DNA of 64,000 bases from Branchiostoma floridae (lineage: Eukaryota > Chordata > Leptocardii > Amphioxiformes > Branchiostomatidae): positions 10,308,538 through 10,372,537 of the forward strand of contig NC_049994.1 of the NCBI RefSeq assembly GCF_000003815.2, written 5' to 3'. Position numbers and translations under genes: made by a program. Below are positions 23,640 through 37,100 of the stretch, in pieces; positions within the stretch are counted from its first letter, which is position 1; every line of letters starts with the position of its first letter. Under the pieces are notes generated by a model. The model had not been told where the DNA came from, did no database searches, and saw nothing but the letters and a program-made list of their open reading frames with translations.

Positions 23640-24230
23640 CGATTTTTGACAACAGACAACATGAAAAAATGTCACTAAAAATCTCAACGTGAATGTATTT
23701 CATCGGAAATGTTGTCATGTTGATATCCCTTTCAGGAAACCACGACAACATACGGAAATAACACAGTTAGGTACGAAATTGGTACGTTTAGTTTGTTCAC
23801 AACCCCATTTAGAGACCACTAACAATTGTGTCATGTCTACACAACAGACAACATACAACATGTCGCCGAACAACTCGACAATAATTTCTTTCTTCTAAAA
23901 CGTTCTAATGTCGGTATCTTTCTTCAGCAAACCACTGCACAACCAGTACGAATTATATTGTTAGAAAATTGGTAGTGTAATTTGTCCACAACTCTAAGCA
24001 GGGACCTCGTTTTGTACTAATTCTACGAAGGAGAACTTCTCACACATCATTGATCTTACACAGCAGAAACATGCAATCATGTCGCTAAATTCATGAAAAT
24101 CCTAACGTAAACGTATTTTTTCTGAAACGTTATCATGGTGATTTCTTTTTGCAGCAAACCACTGCACAACCTTTAGAAACGATGTAGTTATACGCCTAGG
24201 TATGTTGTTAACATTTTGAATCCAGCACCA
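23640..24230 (+). repeat. Degenerate tandem repeat, three units of about 190-230 bp
   Basis: CAGCAAACCACTGCACAACC at 23925 and 24152 and the related CAGGAAACCACGACAACAT at 23733 mark three units. Other shared blocks include a CATGTCGCTAAA-like string, AACGTGAATGTATTT/AACGTAAACGTATTT, and a GAAATTGGTA/AAAATTGGTA string. Confidence 0.72.
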
Positions 24231-24663
24231 ACGAAACAAGATAGTGTTGGGAAAAGACTATACAGAACAACTTAAGTTTAAAGTTCAGAAAGATCGGCTT
24301 GTAATGGGTAAAGTAACGTTTCAAATTCAAAACATGTGCTTTTGACGATTGCAAAAGAAATCAGGGTTGTACCCTGCAATCTATTTGATAGTATTCTTGG
24401 TGCGTATGTTGCAAAGGGTCGCAGAATCTCTTTCTGGGCGTGATACCAGCATTTTTCTCATGTTACGTTTGGGCGTGTTTTCTAAGACAGAAACGTTAAT
24501 AGTTGTTTTAAAATTAGGACCTCTTGCATGTCCTCTATTCTGTGGAGTCGTGATGCTATTACGAACACTTGAAATATTTGCAGATAAGAGAATCATTTTT
24601 TGTCGGTATGAAAAAAATACAAACATTATGCCACTTCCTCGAATCGGGTGCCAATACCCACAC

Positions 24664-24701
24664 ATCTCAATGCGGGTGTGGGATCTCAATGCGGGTGTGG
24701 G
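24664..24701 (+). repeat. Perfect 19-bp tandem duplication
   Basis: ATCTCAATGCGGGTGTGGG occurs twice without a gap. Confidence 0.97.
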
Positions 24702-25666
24702 ATACATAGTCACCGCAAAAATTAGAATGGCTGCTTATTACATATGTCCCATTTAGTTGAATAATATCAAAAGTGTAGAGAAAGATGGACAAAGAATTTA
24801 GGAACCCTTAAAACACAGCATAGAACCATTACTTGAGTTTTTTTCGTAAGCATGAATTCTTTGTTCAGACCCTCGTTTAAGGTTATTTGTAACTCCGTTA
24901 ACTGTATATGCATCATCATACCAGGGCATATGCAAATTCGTATATTTTTACCAGCTGAGACAAGACAAAGTCAGTTAACCTAAGCCAAATTGATCATCTA
25001 AAATAGAATCACATTGATATTGAATTTTCTCAAGCAATTTTTCTGTAGTGGAATATGGTTTGCAAATCGTCCTTTGTTACACATCATTTTACCATAACTG
25101 CCTTGACACTTTCAGAGTTATGGTTTATTCAGAACCTAAGAAATATACATACCGTGGAATGTAAGATGCAGTAAATATCTCAATGAACTTCATTCCAACT
25201 TTTCCTCTCTACCACATGCTTCTAATCATCTTTGTGAGCAAGATTTATCAACTTGGAAATAATCGGAAGAATTCCAGTCAAGTTCCTGTCGTGGGAAGTT
25301 GCAGGAAATTTCAATAAGTGGCACCTGTTTGAATCTCAAAGTTGTTTGTTAAGTTACAGAGACGCTAAGGCTTGGGGGTGTAGAACTCTCAGTGACTCAG
25401 CGGTCAATGACTTTACACAGTGTAAACATTAATAAACGCTACCCTAGAAATACTTTCTTTTAGACTATATACGTTAAAGATGCCGTATGAAATAAATGAA
25501 AAAAAAAAAAAAATACATGACCATAAAATTTTGTTGTTTTGTTCTGTCCTATTTTAAGAACTGGTCAAAGAAAGAAACTTTAAATGGATCAAGTGACATG
25601 ATGAACAGTTATAAGTCAATTGTGACATTTAGTCACATGTTTTATGTGAGTCCAGAAATGGCGAAG

Positions 25667-25713
25667 AGGTCACTATGGGTCACAGACAGTATATCAGTTT
25701 GGGGTCAGGGGTT
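25667..25713 (+). promoter_or_regulatory. DR4 plus DR1-like nuclear-receptor half-site cluster
   Basis: AGGTCA CTAT GGGTCA (25667-25682) is a DR4, the spacing used by thyroid-hormone-receptor or LXR-type heterodimers. About 20 bases further is GGGTCA G GGGTTA, a DR1 with a degenerate second half. Motif evidence only. Confidence 0.35.
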
Positions 25714-28700
25714 ACAAATAAGATACCACATTTGTAGTTTAACAGCACGCAGTGGGAGCTTGTTAAACATCTCCTCATTGGATGAGAGAAAAATCGATCA
25801 AATGACATGTGTTACACCCTTGAATATAGAGGTTGACTTTGACATTGACTATGTCCAAAAATATGCCCTAAAAACAACGCACACGTATTCTACACACATG
25901 ACACACATATGCGAGGTTGACACACTCCGTAGCCAAATTTAGAAAATACATGGTCTTGTATTTGCTGAAAACTTGAAGCACATCTCGGTTTAACGATGAG
26001 TAGATATGTAACGATACGACAGTAAATCACGTTTAGTAGACAGAAAGAGAGGCAGACACGAGATAGCTTGAACGATAGACGTGAGTTCTGGATGAAGAGG
26101 GGACCAAAAAGAGGTGAGAGCTCATGTTCAAAAACGGCAAAACTCCTGCCATTTTCCCATGACAGATCGTTGCAATTGATGGGTTTGATATGTAGTAGCC
26201 TCCTCCGGGCAAGAGTATGGAATTTCCTGATAACTCTATCTTAATAAGATGGCGCGTCTAGATGTAGCGATGAGATCAATGCTAGGGTTCAATCGTTCAA
26301 AAAAGTTCCGGTGTTATGGCTATACGTTGTGTGTGAACTTTTGGCATTTTCTTGGCGTGGCCAGATGAAGCTATGGTAACCCCTAACGCCCCCCTTGCCT
26401 TTTTGAACTCCGAAAAAACGATTCCTCGGAGCCTCTTGACGCCAGTGCAGACAATATATCCGCATCATCGAAAAATCAAAGTGCTTCCGCCTAGATGATG
26501 CTTTGCCGAGATTAGAAATAAATTATTCCCAATCTTTCCAATCCCCGAGTAATTCTTTATGTCCAAAGCCATGGAAAGAAGCCAGACTGGCTTGGACACT
26601 CATCCACGGAGCTCAGTAGAAAAGTAATTGAACTCCAAACCCTGGATCACCCTTACCTCAATATTCTAGTAACTTTGACGTTTATCTACTCAGCTTTGCC
26701 TTTAGATGTAAGCTGGGGGAGAATTCTCGTTCTTAAGGTCGGGGCTTTTCAAGGGGGAAAGTTCGTCTGCATCCAAATGATGGTATATCTCTTGTGCTAC
26801 TTCTGATTGAGCCCAGGAAGATGCCGTATGGCTCCGGGTGATTGACATTACTAGTTTCACTTCAAACTCTTCCAATCAGCAGTGGCAATGTGCTTACAGA
26901 CATCGTGGATAGCGTGTGACTTGGACTTCCCAGGGACATGTAGGCAAAGGGCAGCTTATGCATTCCCTCATGTTTTTGATTAACTGCAGGCATTTTTGTT
27001 ATTAGGAGGGTGGTTATGATTTTGCCAGTGTGAGAAATCTAACGAAAGTGTCTGACGAAGGTATGAAGGATGCATCAAGGCATAGGACTACATTGATCCT
27101 CTGAGAGGAATGATAGAACTTTTCGGTTGCACTGTATGAGTGACTTTGAATCCAAGGCTATTATTTGAATAATTGGTTCATTTTTCGGGTCAAACTCTTC
27201 AATTACATGTTCTTCTGGACCAACTCAAATTCGTGTTTTTCTCCTCTTTCGGTTCAATACGGAGATATTTCTTCTAATAAAATTTATCGTTGGTAGCGCG
27301 AAATTTGTGAACTAATTTCATGCTGTCGCATACATCACCGTAAACCATAATAGTTCGTCCCTTCTTCACGTCAATCAAACTTGAAGGAATGTGTTCCATT
27401 GGCGTATACCTGCGATTTGATTGGACAGGTGTACTGAACGTATTTACCAGAATTGGGGTTGTCAATAAGCTTGAAAGAGGGTCAAGATCTTAACACGGGT
27501 CGTGGAGATATTTCCATATTTGTGATGTGGTTGTGCAATGCAATCTCACCATTTCCTAACATGAAGATCCTAGACTAAAAACAACATGATTTTTTTAACC
27601 CTTCGCACGGCCGGTGCAGCCATAGAGCGATCCACAATTTTCAAACCGTTCATCAAATGCCTTCGCAAAATCAATCGTCACATGTAAACATTTCTCTCAA
27701 ACGGTAGCTACAAACTATGACACACGTGACACTACTAAGGATACATGAAAATGGGTTTTATGTCCTCTGTGAATCGACCTACAAGAACTATTAATATCGT
27801 AAGTGAACCTGTTCGAGAGGGGTGAAAACCAAGATGGCCGGGCCAGAGTTGGCAGCCGAACCGGAAAGTATAGAAACGACCAAAGTTGTTGGCCTTTGGC
27901 CTTATTTTGTACATACACGCACCCTCCTATGATCTCTGTGATCTACCTATGTATAAATCATATGTCAGGCTTCTGACAGGCCATTTTATGATTGGATGTA
28001 ATGTTAGTTGGGTCAGTGTTAGTTGATTGAATTACCCCGGGCTTAGACGACCCAATCACCGACCGGAGTCCTGTCTCTTCAAATCCTTGCAATTAACGAG
28101 AACGAAGTCTTTAGATTCCTGATATATCGTAAAATATTACTTTATGTTCATATCTGCTTGGTAGGAACGTTACTCGCAACACTCCATTGAACTTTGGAGT
28201 GGGCCTTGGAGACTGCTAATGATGACCTTGAATTTCAATTCCAAGGCTACCAGCATTCATCATGGCTTATATCCTACACTGTAAGCAGTTTATCCCGTAC
28301 CCAAATTTCGTTAGGCCTTGTTTTTCCGTGACAAGGTTAGATGATGTATTTTGTCCCGGATTATTTTGAATATGAAAGCCAGCTGGGAAGTGTCATGGCG
28401 GACGGTAACCTTCAGTAACCTTAGGTTTACTTCAGACAGAAAACAACTGTGACTGACTTTCACTAATGTAAACATTTGGGCGTTTGGAGGTATGTGGTAA
28501 ACGGTGTAAATCTTAAATCACATGTTTTTGCTTTCAAATGCAGAAATTCACCTTTACACAAACTAAGATGTTATGGTTTTCTCGCAACATCTAAAAAGCG
28601 TCTTCTTCTTTGCAATAGCTGTGTTATGTGCAGCATTCAGCTATATTTTTCAGTTCAATGCTGGGACAATTGAAGCCTATATTTCTATATCAAACATACT

Positions 28701-31288
28701 TTTTCTTACTTGTCTCATTCAGTGGATTGTTGTTTTGTTTTCTCTTGTGAAAACTAGGGCAAGTTTGTCCAGTTGGTAAGGCGTGTCAAAGGGTGTGTCG
28801 TATTGTAGCACATGTCAAAATACCAACTTGAACATTTCAAACAGCAGTTCCCCACTGCTTGTTCGTGCAGACAAGAGGAAACTATAAATATCAAAACTTC
28901 ATTTTCATGTTAAAGCGCTGAAATAAGAGTTTTTATTTAAGTATCTGAGGATAGGAAATATGCACATAGAAATAACGAAGGCGACAAGCGTAGAAAGAAA
29001 AGATATGTTCAATAGACGATAGTCTTCCGGCAAAAAAGGAAAAAGAAACGTATTTCTACAAATCAAGAGACATATGCATTCTATCTTTACTCATTATATG
29101 ATACCAAAGAACATATTCTCGTATACATATCGTATACCATGATGCGAGAAGTTATGATAAGTCCTTTTTCGTATTTCTCGACGTCGCAAGTGAACCCAAA
29201 AGAGGCATATGTTTTGGTCTTTTCCGCCATGTTTTTTTTTTCACCTGAGTCTCCTGTATTACCACTATAGAACGTCAAAATACGCTCCACTTGCTGCAGT
29301 AGCGTAGAGAAAACATTCAAAGCGTCATATAAGTAGCAAAGTGAAGAAGGAAGGGTTTATTTTGGTGGAATCCTGGTTTACAGTTTGTGAGAAAATAAAG
29401 AAACGGTTTGTAGACACTCCTATACACCAACTCTACCTATAGACTAAATACAAAAATAACCATTACCATATTTGGCGGCGAGCTTTCTAGAAGCTTGCTT
29501 AAATAGTATAAGTAAGATATTCTGTATGGTCGATTGTTAGAATAACATACTATGTGGGTGTAATTATTGCTAATGGTTCAGGGATAGTATTATTCCAAGC
29601 GGTACTGTAGAGGTAAACTCTTATTCGCTGCAAATATTGTAAGTCAAACGCTTCTGCTAAATATGTCTGTAGTTTTAAAAAGATACCCGTGTTCTTTTTG
29701 ACTTTCCCAAACTCTTCATACTCGTTAGTAATCTTATATGATGAAGGTGTATCTTGATTATACGTAAGTAGTATATACGGACTTTTACGTCTAATGGTTG
29801 CGGGTTTGCGTTACGTCTTTGTATGCAAAAAATACGTCGACCGATTCCCAATTTTGAAATGACCAAACATGCCGAATACCTTCACTACAGCTACTAATTC
29901 AACTAACATTATTTCAGTTTCTTACTTCGGTGAGCCTAACTTGAATATCTGGTCTATGATGCTTCTGTTTTTAACATAGCAACTGTGGTACTATACCGCA
30001 AGATATGTCAACTTATGTACACAACGCACGAACGACAGAGGAAAAATATTACGTCTTTACGTCTTCTAATCCATTTAACTGTCCGAGGAAGACATTTGCA
30101 GAAGAAAAAGAGGCGCCCTTGCGAACTCTAACGTCTTGAACCCATAGGGGAAGTAATCGTGTGGCTGTGCAAGGTTCCCATCAATGTTATCAAGGAAATA
30201 CAGAGGGTGGTGTTTTTCTGTTAGCATAGCGAAGCGGTTCACAACACATCATTGCAAAGCTCATTTCCTCACGCCCGGGGTATGTGCAAAATCTGTCTAG
30301 ATAGATTTACACATTTTGGCGCCTTATTCCTAATATTCGTTCTCTTTCTGTCTTTTGTTGATAAAGAATGCGGTGTCAAAACTAGTAGAACTTTTCTTGA
30401 ATCAGAGCATAACATAACGACATCTGTATGCCTACAGTGACACAGGTTTATGGATTGCGCATATTTCAGTCATTTCTAATGTAAAATCCGCCATTTTTTT
30501 CTTCTTGTGTTCGGGAATGATATTAGATTCCGAAGTAGTTCTACCCTATAAAGAAAAATGAAATCCTCACTTGTGTGAATAAACCGGGTCTAACTATCTG
30601 TGATTACTTTTGCCTTTCTATAACGTTTCCTCGGAATTGTCTTCACTGACTAGATTTTCTTACGATTTCCTGGGTTCTAAACGAAAGAAATGAAGAGATC
30701 AAATGAAAATACTGAATTATATCAGGAAAATAAATACATCACTTTTATCATAACATTTGCTTGAAAACTTTAGAATCTTGATCAAATGTAAAAAGGTTTA
30801 GAATCAGACGATTTTACTAGTGTAGTTGAACGAATACGAACTGTATGGGCGTCCTTTCCTTTATATATTCATAGCAAACTGCAACATAGAGCTCGTGTAG
30901 AACGTAGTAGCTAGAATTTTCTTATAGAAACGTCGCAGAGAAATCTTGCATGTATATGTCCCTCTAAATCCGCCATGAACTTTTCAACTTTCCTTGTCAG
31001 TAATCTTGACTAAAACCCGGAGGACTTGTTTCGTTACGTACAACAAGGGAATAAGAAGTCCCCTGTAATTCTGAAAACAACGCATGCAATGTGTCCAATA
31101 AGAAGATGAAAAATATCGTGCATTATTTCCATCCATCATCTATTAATCTGCATTACTATTTATTAATCCAACGGATATTTCTGTATTCCAGGACATCTAA
31201 AATGAATGATCATAATCCTTACACGGATCTATTTAGGTACTCTGTCTAATGTCTTCTTTTTTTTAAGAAAAAAAGTATCTGAGAATAG

Positions 31289-31439
31289 NNNNNNNNNNNN
31301 NNNNNNNNNNNNNNNNNNNNNNNNNNNNNNNNNNNNNNNNNNNNNNNNNNNNNNNNNNNNNNNNNNNNNNNNNNNNNNNNNNNNNNNNNNNNNNNNNNNN
31401 NNNNNNNNNNNNNNNNNNNNNNNNNNNNNNNNNNNNNNN
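31289..31439. other. Assembly gap
   Basis: Run of 151 N. Confidence 1.
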
Positions 31440-33344
31440 ATGCTGGTACAATATATGTTTCGGACTCACTGAAAAATACCAGTACATTATTTGACTGTGA
31501 CGCAGGGTGTATTTGATGTACGCCCTGCAAGAATTGATTTGCTTTTCCATTTTGTGTAATGATAGTCCAAATATTTCGCGAATTGTCCCTTTATATATTC
31601 GTTACATTTGCCATCGGAAAATGAGTTTCTTTAAGTATTTTCGCTACAGTAATGTGGTGTGCATGCATGCATTGCCATTTCGTGTATTGAAGGGAACGAA
31701 ATGTCCTTGTTTTGAAAATAGCAAGCACGTATTTACCAGTGATATATCTGATTGAAATCGAAATGATTTAAACAACTCGTATGGATAACTTTAAAACACA
31801 TGTACCTGATAGCCAACAGTCACTCATGACACTCAGTTTTAGACGTATACAAATATTCACTCATACCAAGAAATCCAAACAAAAACTGTAGTAGCGTTCG
31901 CTCAAAAAACTTTAATAATATCTTTCGTTTGATTCCATAGCATATAGTATAATTTTAACATTCGTGTGGGTTTTTCGTCTGATACACATCCTTACATCAA
32001 GTCAAAATCGGTACAATTGATAAGATTTATCAGTCCCGTGTGGGATTTATCAGTGAATGTGAGAAATATATCACAGTATTTTTCAGGAGTTCCACACAAC
32101 GATATCACACCCTCACACCTTGAGATCACGCTATTGATAGATAGACTTCCTCAAATAAAACCTACACATTAGCTTTGATGTAAGACCACTCTAAAGCATT
32201 ACAAGTAGCGCTGTATACCAATGTACCACCTGAGGTATGAAATCAAAGAAAGGACTGACTTCGTTCCATTACAACCATGAAAATTACACGTTCACAAACT
32301 GTACATCTTCATTGTAGTATACATGACGCTTGCGATATTATTTTGATAATAGGCAACACTTACAAGTGACAGAACATATATATCTTGTACCTAGCTATGC
32401 TTCGCCATGGTACAAAAGCTAAACCCTCCACAACAGAACAGTACTATCGCCGCATATCCTTCCATTTATAACGTCAGATATTACTTTGGTATTTCTACAC
32501 AGGACTCTGAAAAAACGGAATGATATATCCATATTTTTGGTTGTAAGTGCTGCCATTTTGTTTGCCTCTTTTGTGCGAAAAATTGACAGACTAGTTTTAA
32601 ATTTTCCGCGGACACAGAATTCATATCGGCCGTGAATTTTCTGGTTCGACCGCACCGCGAAAAGGTTTCGGTGGTACTGCACATGTACGCGTCGCAAAAC
32701 AGCACACAGTTTCTGAAGTAATATTTCATACAACTTTATGTATGATTAAAGGTATTATGATTACGTCCCTGATTGAACTAAAACAAGACCAGCGCATTTT
32801 CATAAATCATATGAATTCAAATTTTCGTACATTTAGAGTTATACGTACTACAAAAGGACTACAATGTACTGCAGTTATATTTTACACAAAAGCGCTCAGA
32901 CGAATTGGAGCTAAAAAGTGTTGTTTTGGAACCCCAAACAACTTCGTACGATTTGGCCAACGTCTTTGCTTAAGCCTCATAAACAAAACGCAATTTATGG
33001 TTGTCTCAAAAGGAAGGCGTCGTAATTTTTCTTTGCAACAAGCTCAGAAAAAAATGCACCCGTAGGTTGACATCTTTATGTAGACTTGTACATAAACTGG
33101 ATGGCGTTTTTGCGCAGAGGTACTTGGGCCAAACCAGTCCCTTTGTATTTGCAGAAACTTTGAAAAAAACAAGCAGGGCCAACGCCTGTCAAAAGTTGGC
33201 TCGCGCTCCATTTGGTTACAGTTCCCGCCGTCCTAATTTTGTCACTACCTATAAATGTCGTCTCGTTCCAGTATACGGGCCTCATTTGCATACCGATAAA
33301 CATAGGTTATGCATAAAAGTCGTAAAAGTATGACTGCCTACATT

Positions 33345-34135
33345 TTACCTCACAGAAAATGATCTGGGATTAGAGGAAGGGGTTCGGCGTGCTATTCTGT
33401 ACCCAGGTGACACCCCGGGGTTTTTGATACCATCGAACTGGGTCGAGGGATCGGGAGGAAGAGGCGTCGCCCAGGAAATCCACAGAGAGAGAAATAAAAA
33501 TCGCATCGAATAAAAACCTTTCACGGTTGTCTGGGAACTTTTGCTTGGCGTTCCCCGGTGGTTTTTATGATGTTTTGTTGTACCTGCTTGATTTACAGCT
33601 GTTTCCCTAGTAAAACGCTGGCTTTTTGACGATAGCTGCACAGTCCAGACGGAGAGACGGGGAGGTAAAGAGGCGCGGTGCGGGGATTTGTACGGGGAGA
33701 GCGCCCGTCTGTCTTTCTTCTAACACTTCTCAAGCCCTGTGCTTCGTTTCTGGTAAGTGATCTTTCACCCGTGTCTGTTCCACGTCCCCAGGCTAGCCAG
33801 TGTCTATTTCCGCCGCTGAAATAGACCCCGATTTTCGTTTCGCGACAACATGCATCACGTCGGGCTAGGGGCACCAGACGGACTTTGTTCTAGATCCTCT
33901 CGGAATACCTTTTTACAATATTTGCGGGGCGGCGGAGGCACCAATTTGTCTGGCACGGCCACTAGCCTTAACGCCGACCAAACACGTCGCAACGTCAACC
34001 ATCAATCCAAACTGATGAATCGGTATTCCGTCAGGCCAAGGCGCGCCATTTCTCAATTCTCTCCACTTAGCCGCCCCTAGACATTGCGTGTACACTCTGT
34101 ACATTAGACATAGAGACGGACGTAAGCAATACACC
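33345..34135. promoter_or_regulatory. GC-rich, CG-dinucleotide-rich block, candidate enhancer or noncoding promoter
   Basis: This block stands out from AT-rich surroundings by base composition and overlapping open frames on both strands (98 and 93 codons on minus, 76 on plus), as expected for GC-rich noncoding DNA. It contains a strong donor-like TCTG|GTAAGT at 33752/33753 and AATAAAAA/GAATAAAAAC strings that fit Cdx or posterior-Hox sites. No protein family was recognised in any frame. Confidence 0.35.
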
Positions 34136-37100
34136 CATAGGGAACCATATATCAGGATATTTCAAGTGTTTGCGTCTGCATTATTTCGTCGACGTGTGTT
34201 TCGAGTGTTCCGGCGGTAGACAGGCAAAGAAGATAAGCTAGATTTAATCCGTGGCTTGAGCTTTTGCCAATCGCATTTTGGTACCTCTCCTTTCCAGATT
34301 ATGTGGCCAGAAAAACGCCATATTGCGGGAGTTCAACTGAACGATTTGTGACAGTTACAAAATGCGACGTCATGTTAAGAAAAATCATCGTGATGACATT
34401 GGTAAAACCGGAATACATTTTTCTTTCGTTATCTCAACTTTATGCTTTCATAACGCCATATATATCACCGTGCAGCACATTTATGCCTTTAACTTTTCAC
34501 AAAATACGTCGCTACTTTGGTTAGAAATAATAAACGAATCAACCATGAAATATCTAGTACAATCAACCCACACTTAAACACTAGAGGCACAAGCGTACTT
34601 AAATCTAAGTGGGTAACATAGTTTCTTCTAGACGCCCAATGGATCGGAAATCTTAAAACCACCTTAGAGACTTATTAACCCGACTTTCAACCCAGATTTT
34701 CCCCTTAGATGTCCGGCAAAGCCGCAACTATTCTGGATACGGCGGTTGGGCTATACCTTCTTCTAATTCTGCTTACAAAACGGCATCCGTTCCCTCTGTC
34801 AGGGCACAGGAAAGAAATTTGGTCATCGTTAACTATAGAGAGCGGTTGCATAACACGAATAGTTCCTCCAAGCGTTTCACCTGTGCGAAAAACATCTTTT
34901 GTGTCAACTAAAGTTCACGGGTTCATTTTGGCACAGACGGTCGGATGTGGATTTGACGTGCTATGGCAGTCTCTTGGTGTGACCTATGTGTTCCGCTTGT
35001 GAATTTCTCTTGACGTTCTGAATTTTCTGATTGCTTCTTCTCTTCTTCGTTTCATGTTGCAGAGGTTTGTTGTGGTTTTGTAGCGATTGTTGAGGCGTCT
35101 GTCTATTGGAGACCCTTTTTGCTTTCTTTCTTCTTCACTGTAACATAGAAACAGAGAGAGTACATCTTTAAAACACACAAGCACAAACTCCAAAGCTTAC
35201 CCCATGGAAATAAACTCTACCTTAACATATCCGTAGCCATTTCAAAATCATTCAGATTGTCTATGTTAAGCATAACAATCGTCCGTGATATATGTATTGA
35301 TATATAGATATTATCAAAGATACCGGATTTGAAACCAAAACATCGCCCCCAAACATTTGATGAAAAATAAACAAACATATTTTACAGGGGAGACTGACAA
35401 TGACAAAGATAGCAAGAGAAGAGGTATCAATAAATCACACACACAACAACACATGCTTCCAAATTTAACGGTATTTTGTCCACGAACTCGGGATACAGTA
35501 CTATAATTTAGAGCCCCGTATTGCTTTCTGTATAATCCATTCTCTCCGTAAATAGTACTGATTTTACAAATTACGTTTTGTGTACTGGCTACCCAATCAG
35601 AACGATGCACCCATAGTGTATTTGATCAAGAGAAAATAGTCCCGTGGAAGGTTTCTGTCAGCAATGCACTTCATCATGGCGGAAGAAAAATGGCGCTTGT
35701 CCTTGTGGTAAGGTCAACCATGGGCCATGACAGTTTTCAAAATGGCGGTTCGGACTTTTCCGTTCTGGCGGCCGCTGATACAATTAATGTCCAACACTGC
35801 AGATGCAAAAAGCCAAAGCTATGCGTACTCTTGACTCATTTTGATGCTGTCAAAATTGTAGGAACTATTTTGTGATTTGATTGGCTAATACAAAAATAAA
35901 GGTCCAGTCATTTTGAAATTTATTCGTATGGTAAGTTCCTTGCTAGATTTTCAGTCAGTGAAAAGAATTTGTGACTAGTATTTGTGACATCATGGTGGAA
36001 CAGAAACAGCCAAACTATAGTAGAAAAGCATACACGATACTATGGTGTTTTCAAATAGTTCCGGTGTTTTCTTAAAACAGAAATCTTCGACCATACCTGT
36101 AAGCACTGTGATGGTATACATCTATATGATGTCAGTTGTGGCTGTACAGTTTTTGGTGTTCAAGTCAAGAAGGCTTTTTTCGTTCCACAAATACTTCTTT
36201 ACACTCACATACTCACGCAATCCATTTTTTAAGCAAATAATTTTCACTTTATTGTTATTTTTTAAACTCTAACTCGCTTTAATTCTCATACACACACTTA
36301 AATGATAACGGGAGAAAACCCTGAGTGAATAAAAAGCATTTCGGGACAGTCAGTCAAATTCAAGAAAAAACAGAATAAGTGTACACCAAGTCATACCATA
36401 ATGATTGTAGCAAAATGAACTGATAAATAGCAATTTGAAAAAAAAAACATTGTTTTTTATCTTCTAAATTGTACATTTTTGGTATTTCAGTTTTATTTAT
36501 TTCAGAAACACAGACCCATATATTACATAGTTACAAAAAAGTAAAGAAACAGACAAATTATTGTACTTGTAAACTAGCATTAATCTCATGCTAGGGGTCT
36601 GATAGAACGTGTGCTGTATTAACTACTCACACGCAGGTTTTGGACATGAATAAGTATTGAGGTTCCAAATGTGTGTTTATCTTCATATGAACGTGATTAG
36701 TTTTAGCAAATACGTGACCGCACATGTGTTTGACAAAACATAGACATAAAGTATGGCGTTTTACAATGATAAATTGGTAAAATGACAATACATTTTGAAA
36801 CAACCACAACAAATGAGAAAACGCGCGCAATGTTTCACTGAAGGGAAACCGAAAGCCTGCAACAAATGATGAATGCTTCAATCAACTTTCAATTACTTTA
36901 GGTACTCACTTCATATTTACTTGCTGTTTCTTTCATGCTTTCTGTGATTGTGTTTTATAGTACAAACAATGCGGGTGGGCAATGCATGGCTGTATACTGT
37001 GCAAGAAGGTAAACAGCTACATAAATATCAACACGGGTAATTTTCCTATATTCATATTTATAACAAAGGGAACTTATCACATTCAGAACACAGTGTTTTG

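Larger units (their letters stand above)
21949..31288. other. Intergenic region, first part, between the Hox11-like and Hox10-like genes
   Basis: AT-rich with no supported gene. A 148-codon ATG frame at 25496-25942 is the longest gap-free one here; it starts in an A14 run, has no domain and is judged chance. The stretch 25943-27273 has no open frame of 60 codons in any frame and is slightly richer in GC, possibly regulatory. Repeats and nuclear-receptor sites are listed separately. Confidence 0.65.

Noticed and set aside
25496-25942. 148-codon ATG frame
   Set aside because: Starts in an A14 run, AT-driven composition, no domain, no splice or promoter context; this length is plausible by chance in 64 kb read in six frames.
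27175-27192. GGTTCA and GGGTCA half-sites spaced by 6
   Set aside because: DR6 spacing is not a standard RAR/RXR arrangement; flanks are AT-rich and unremarkable.
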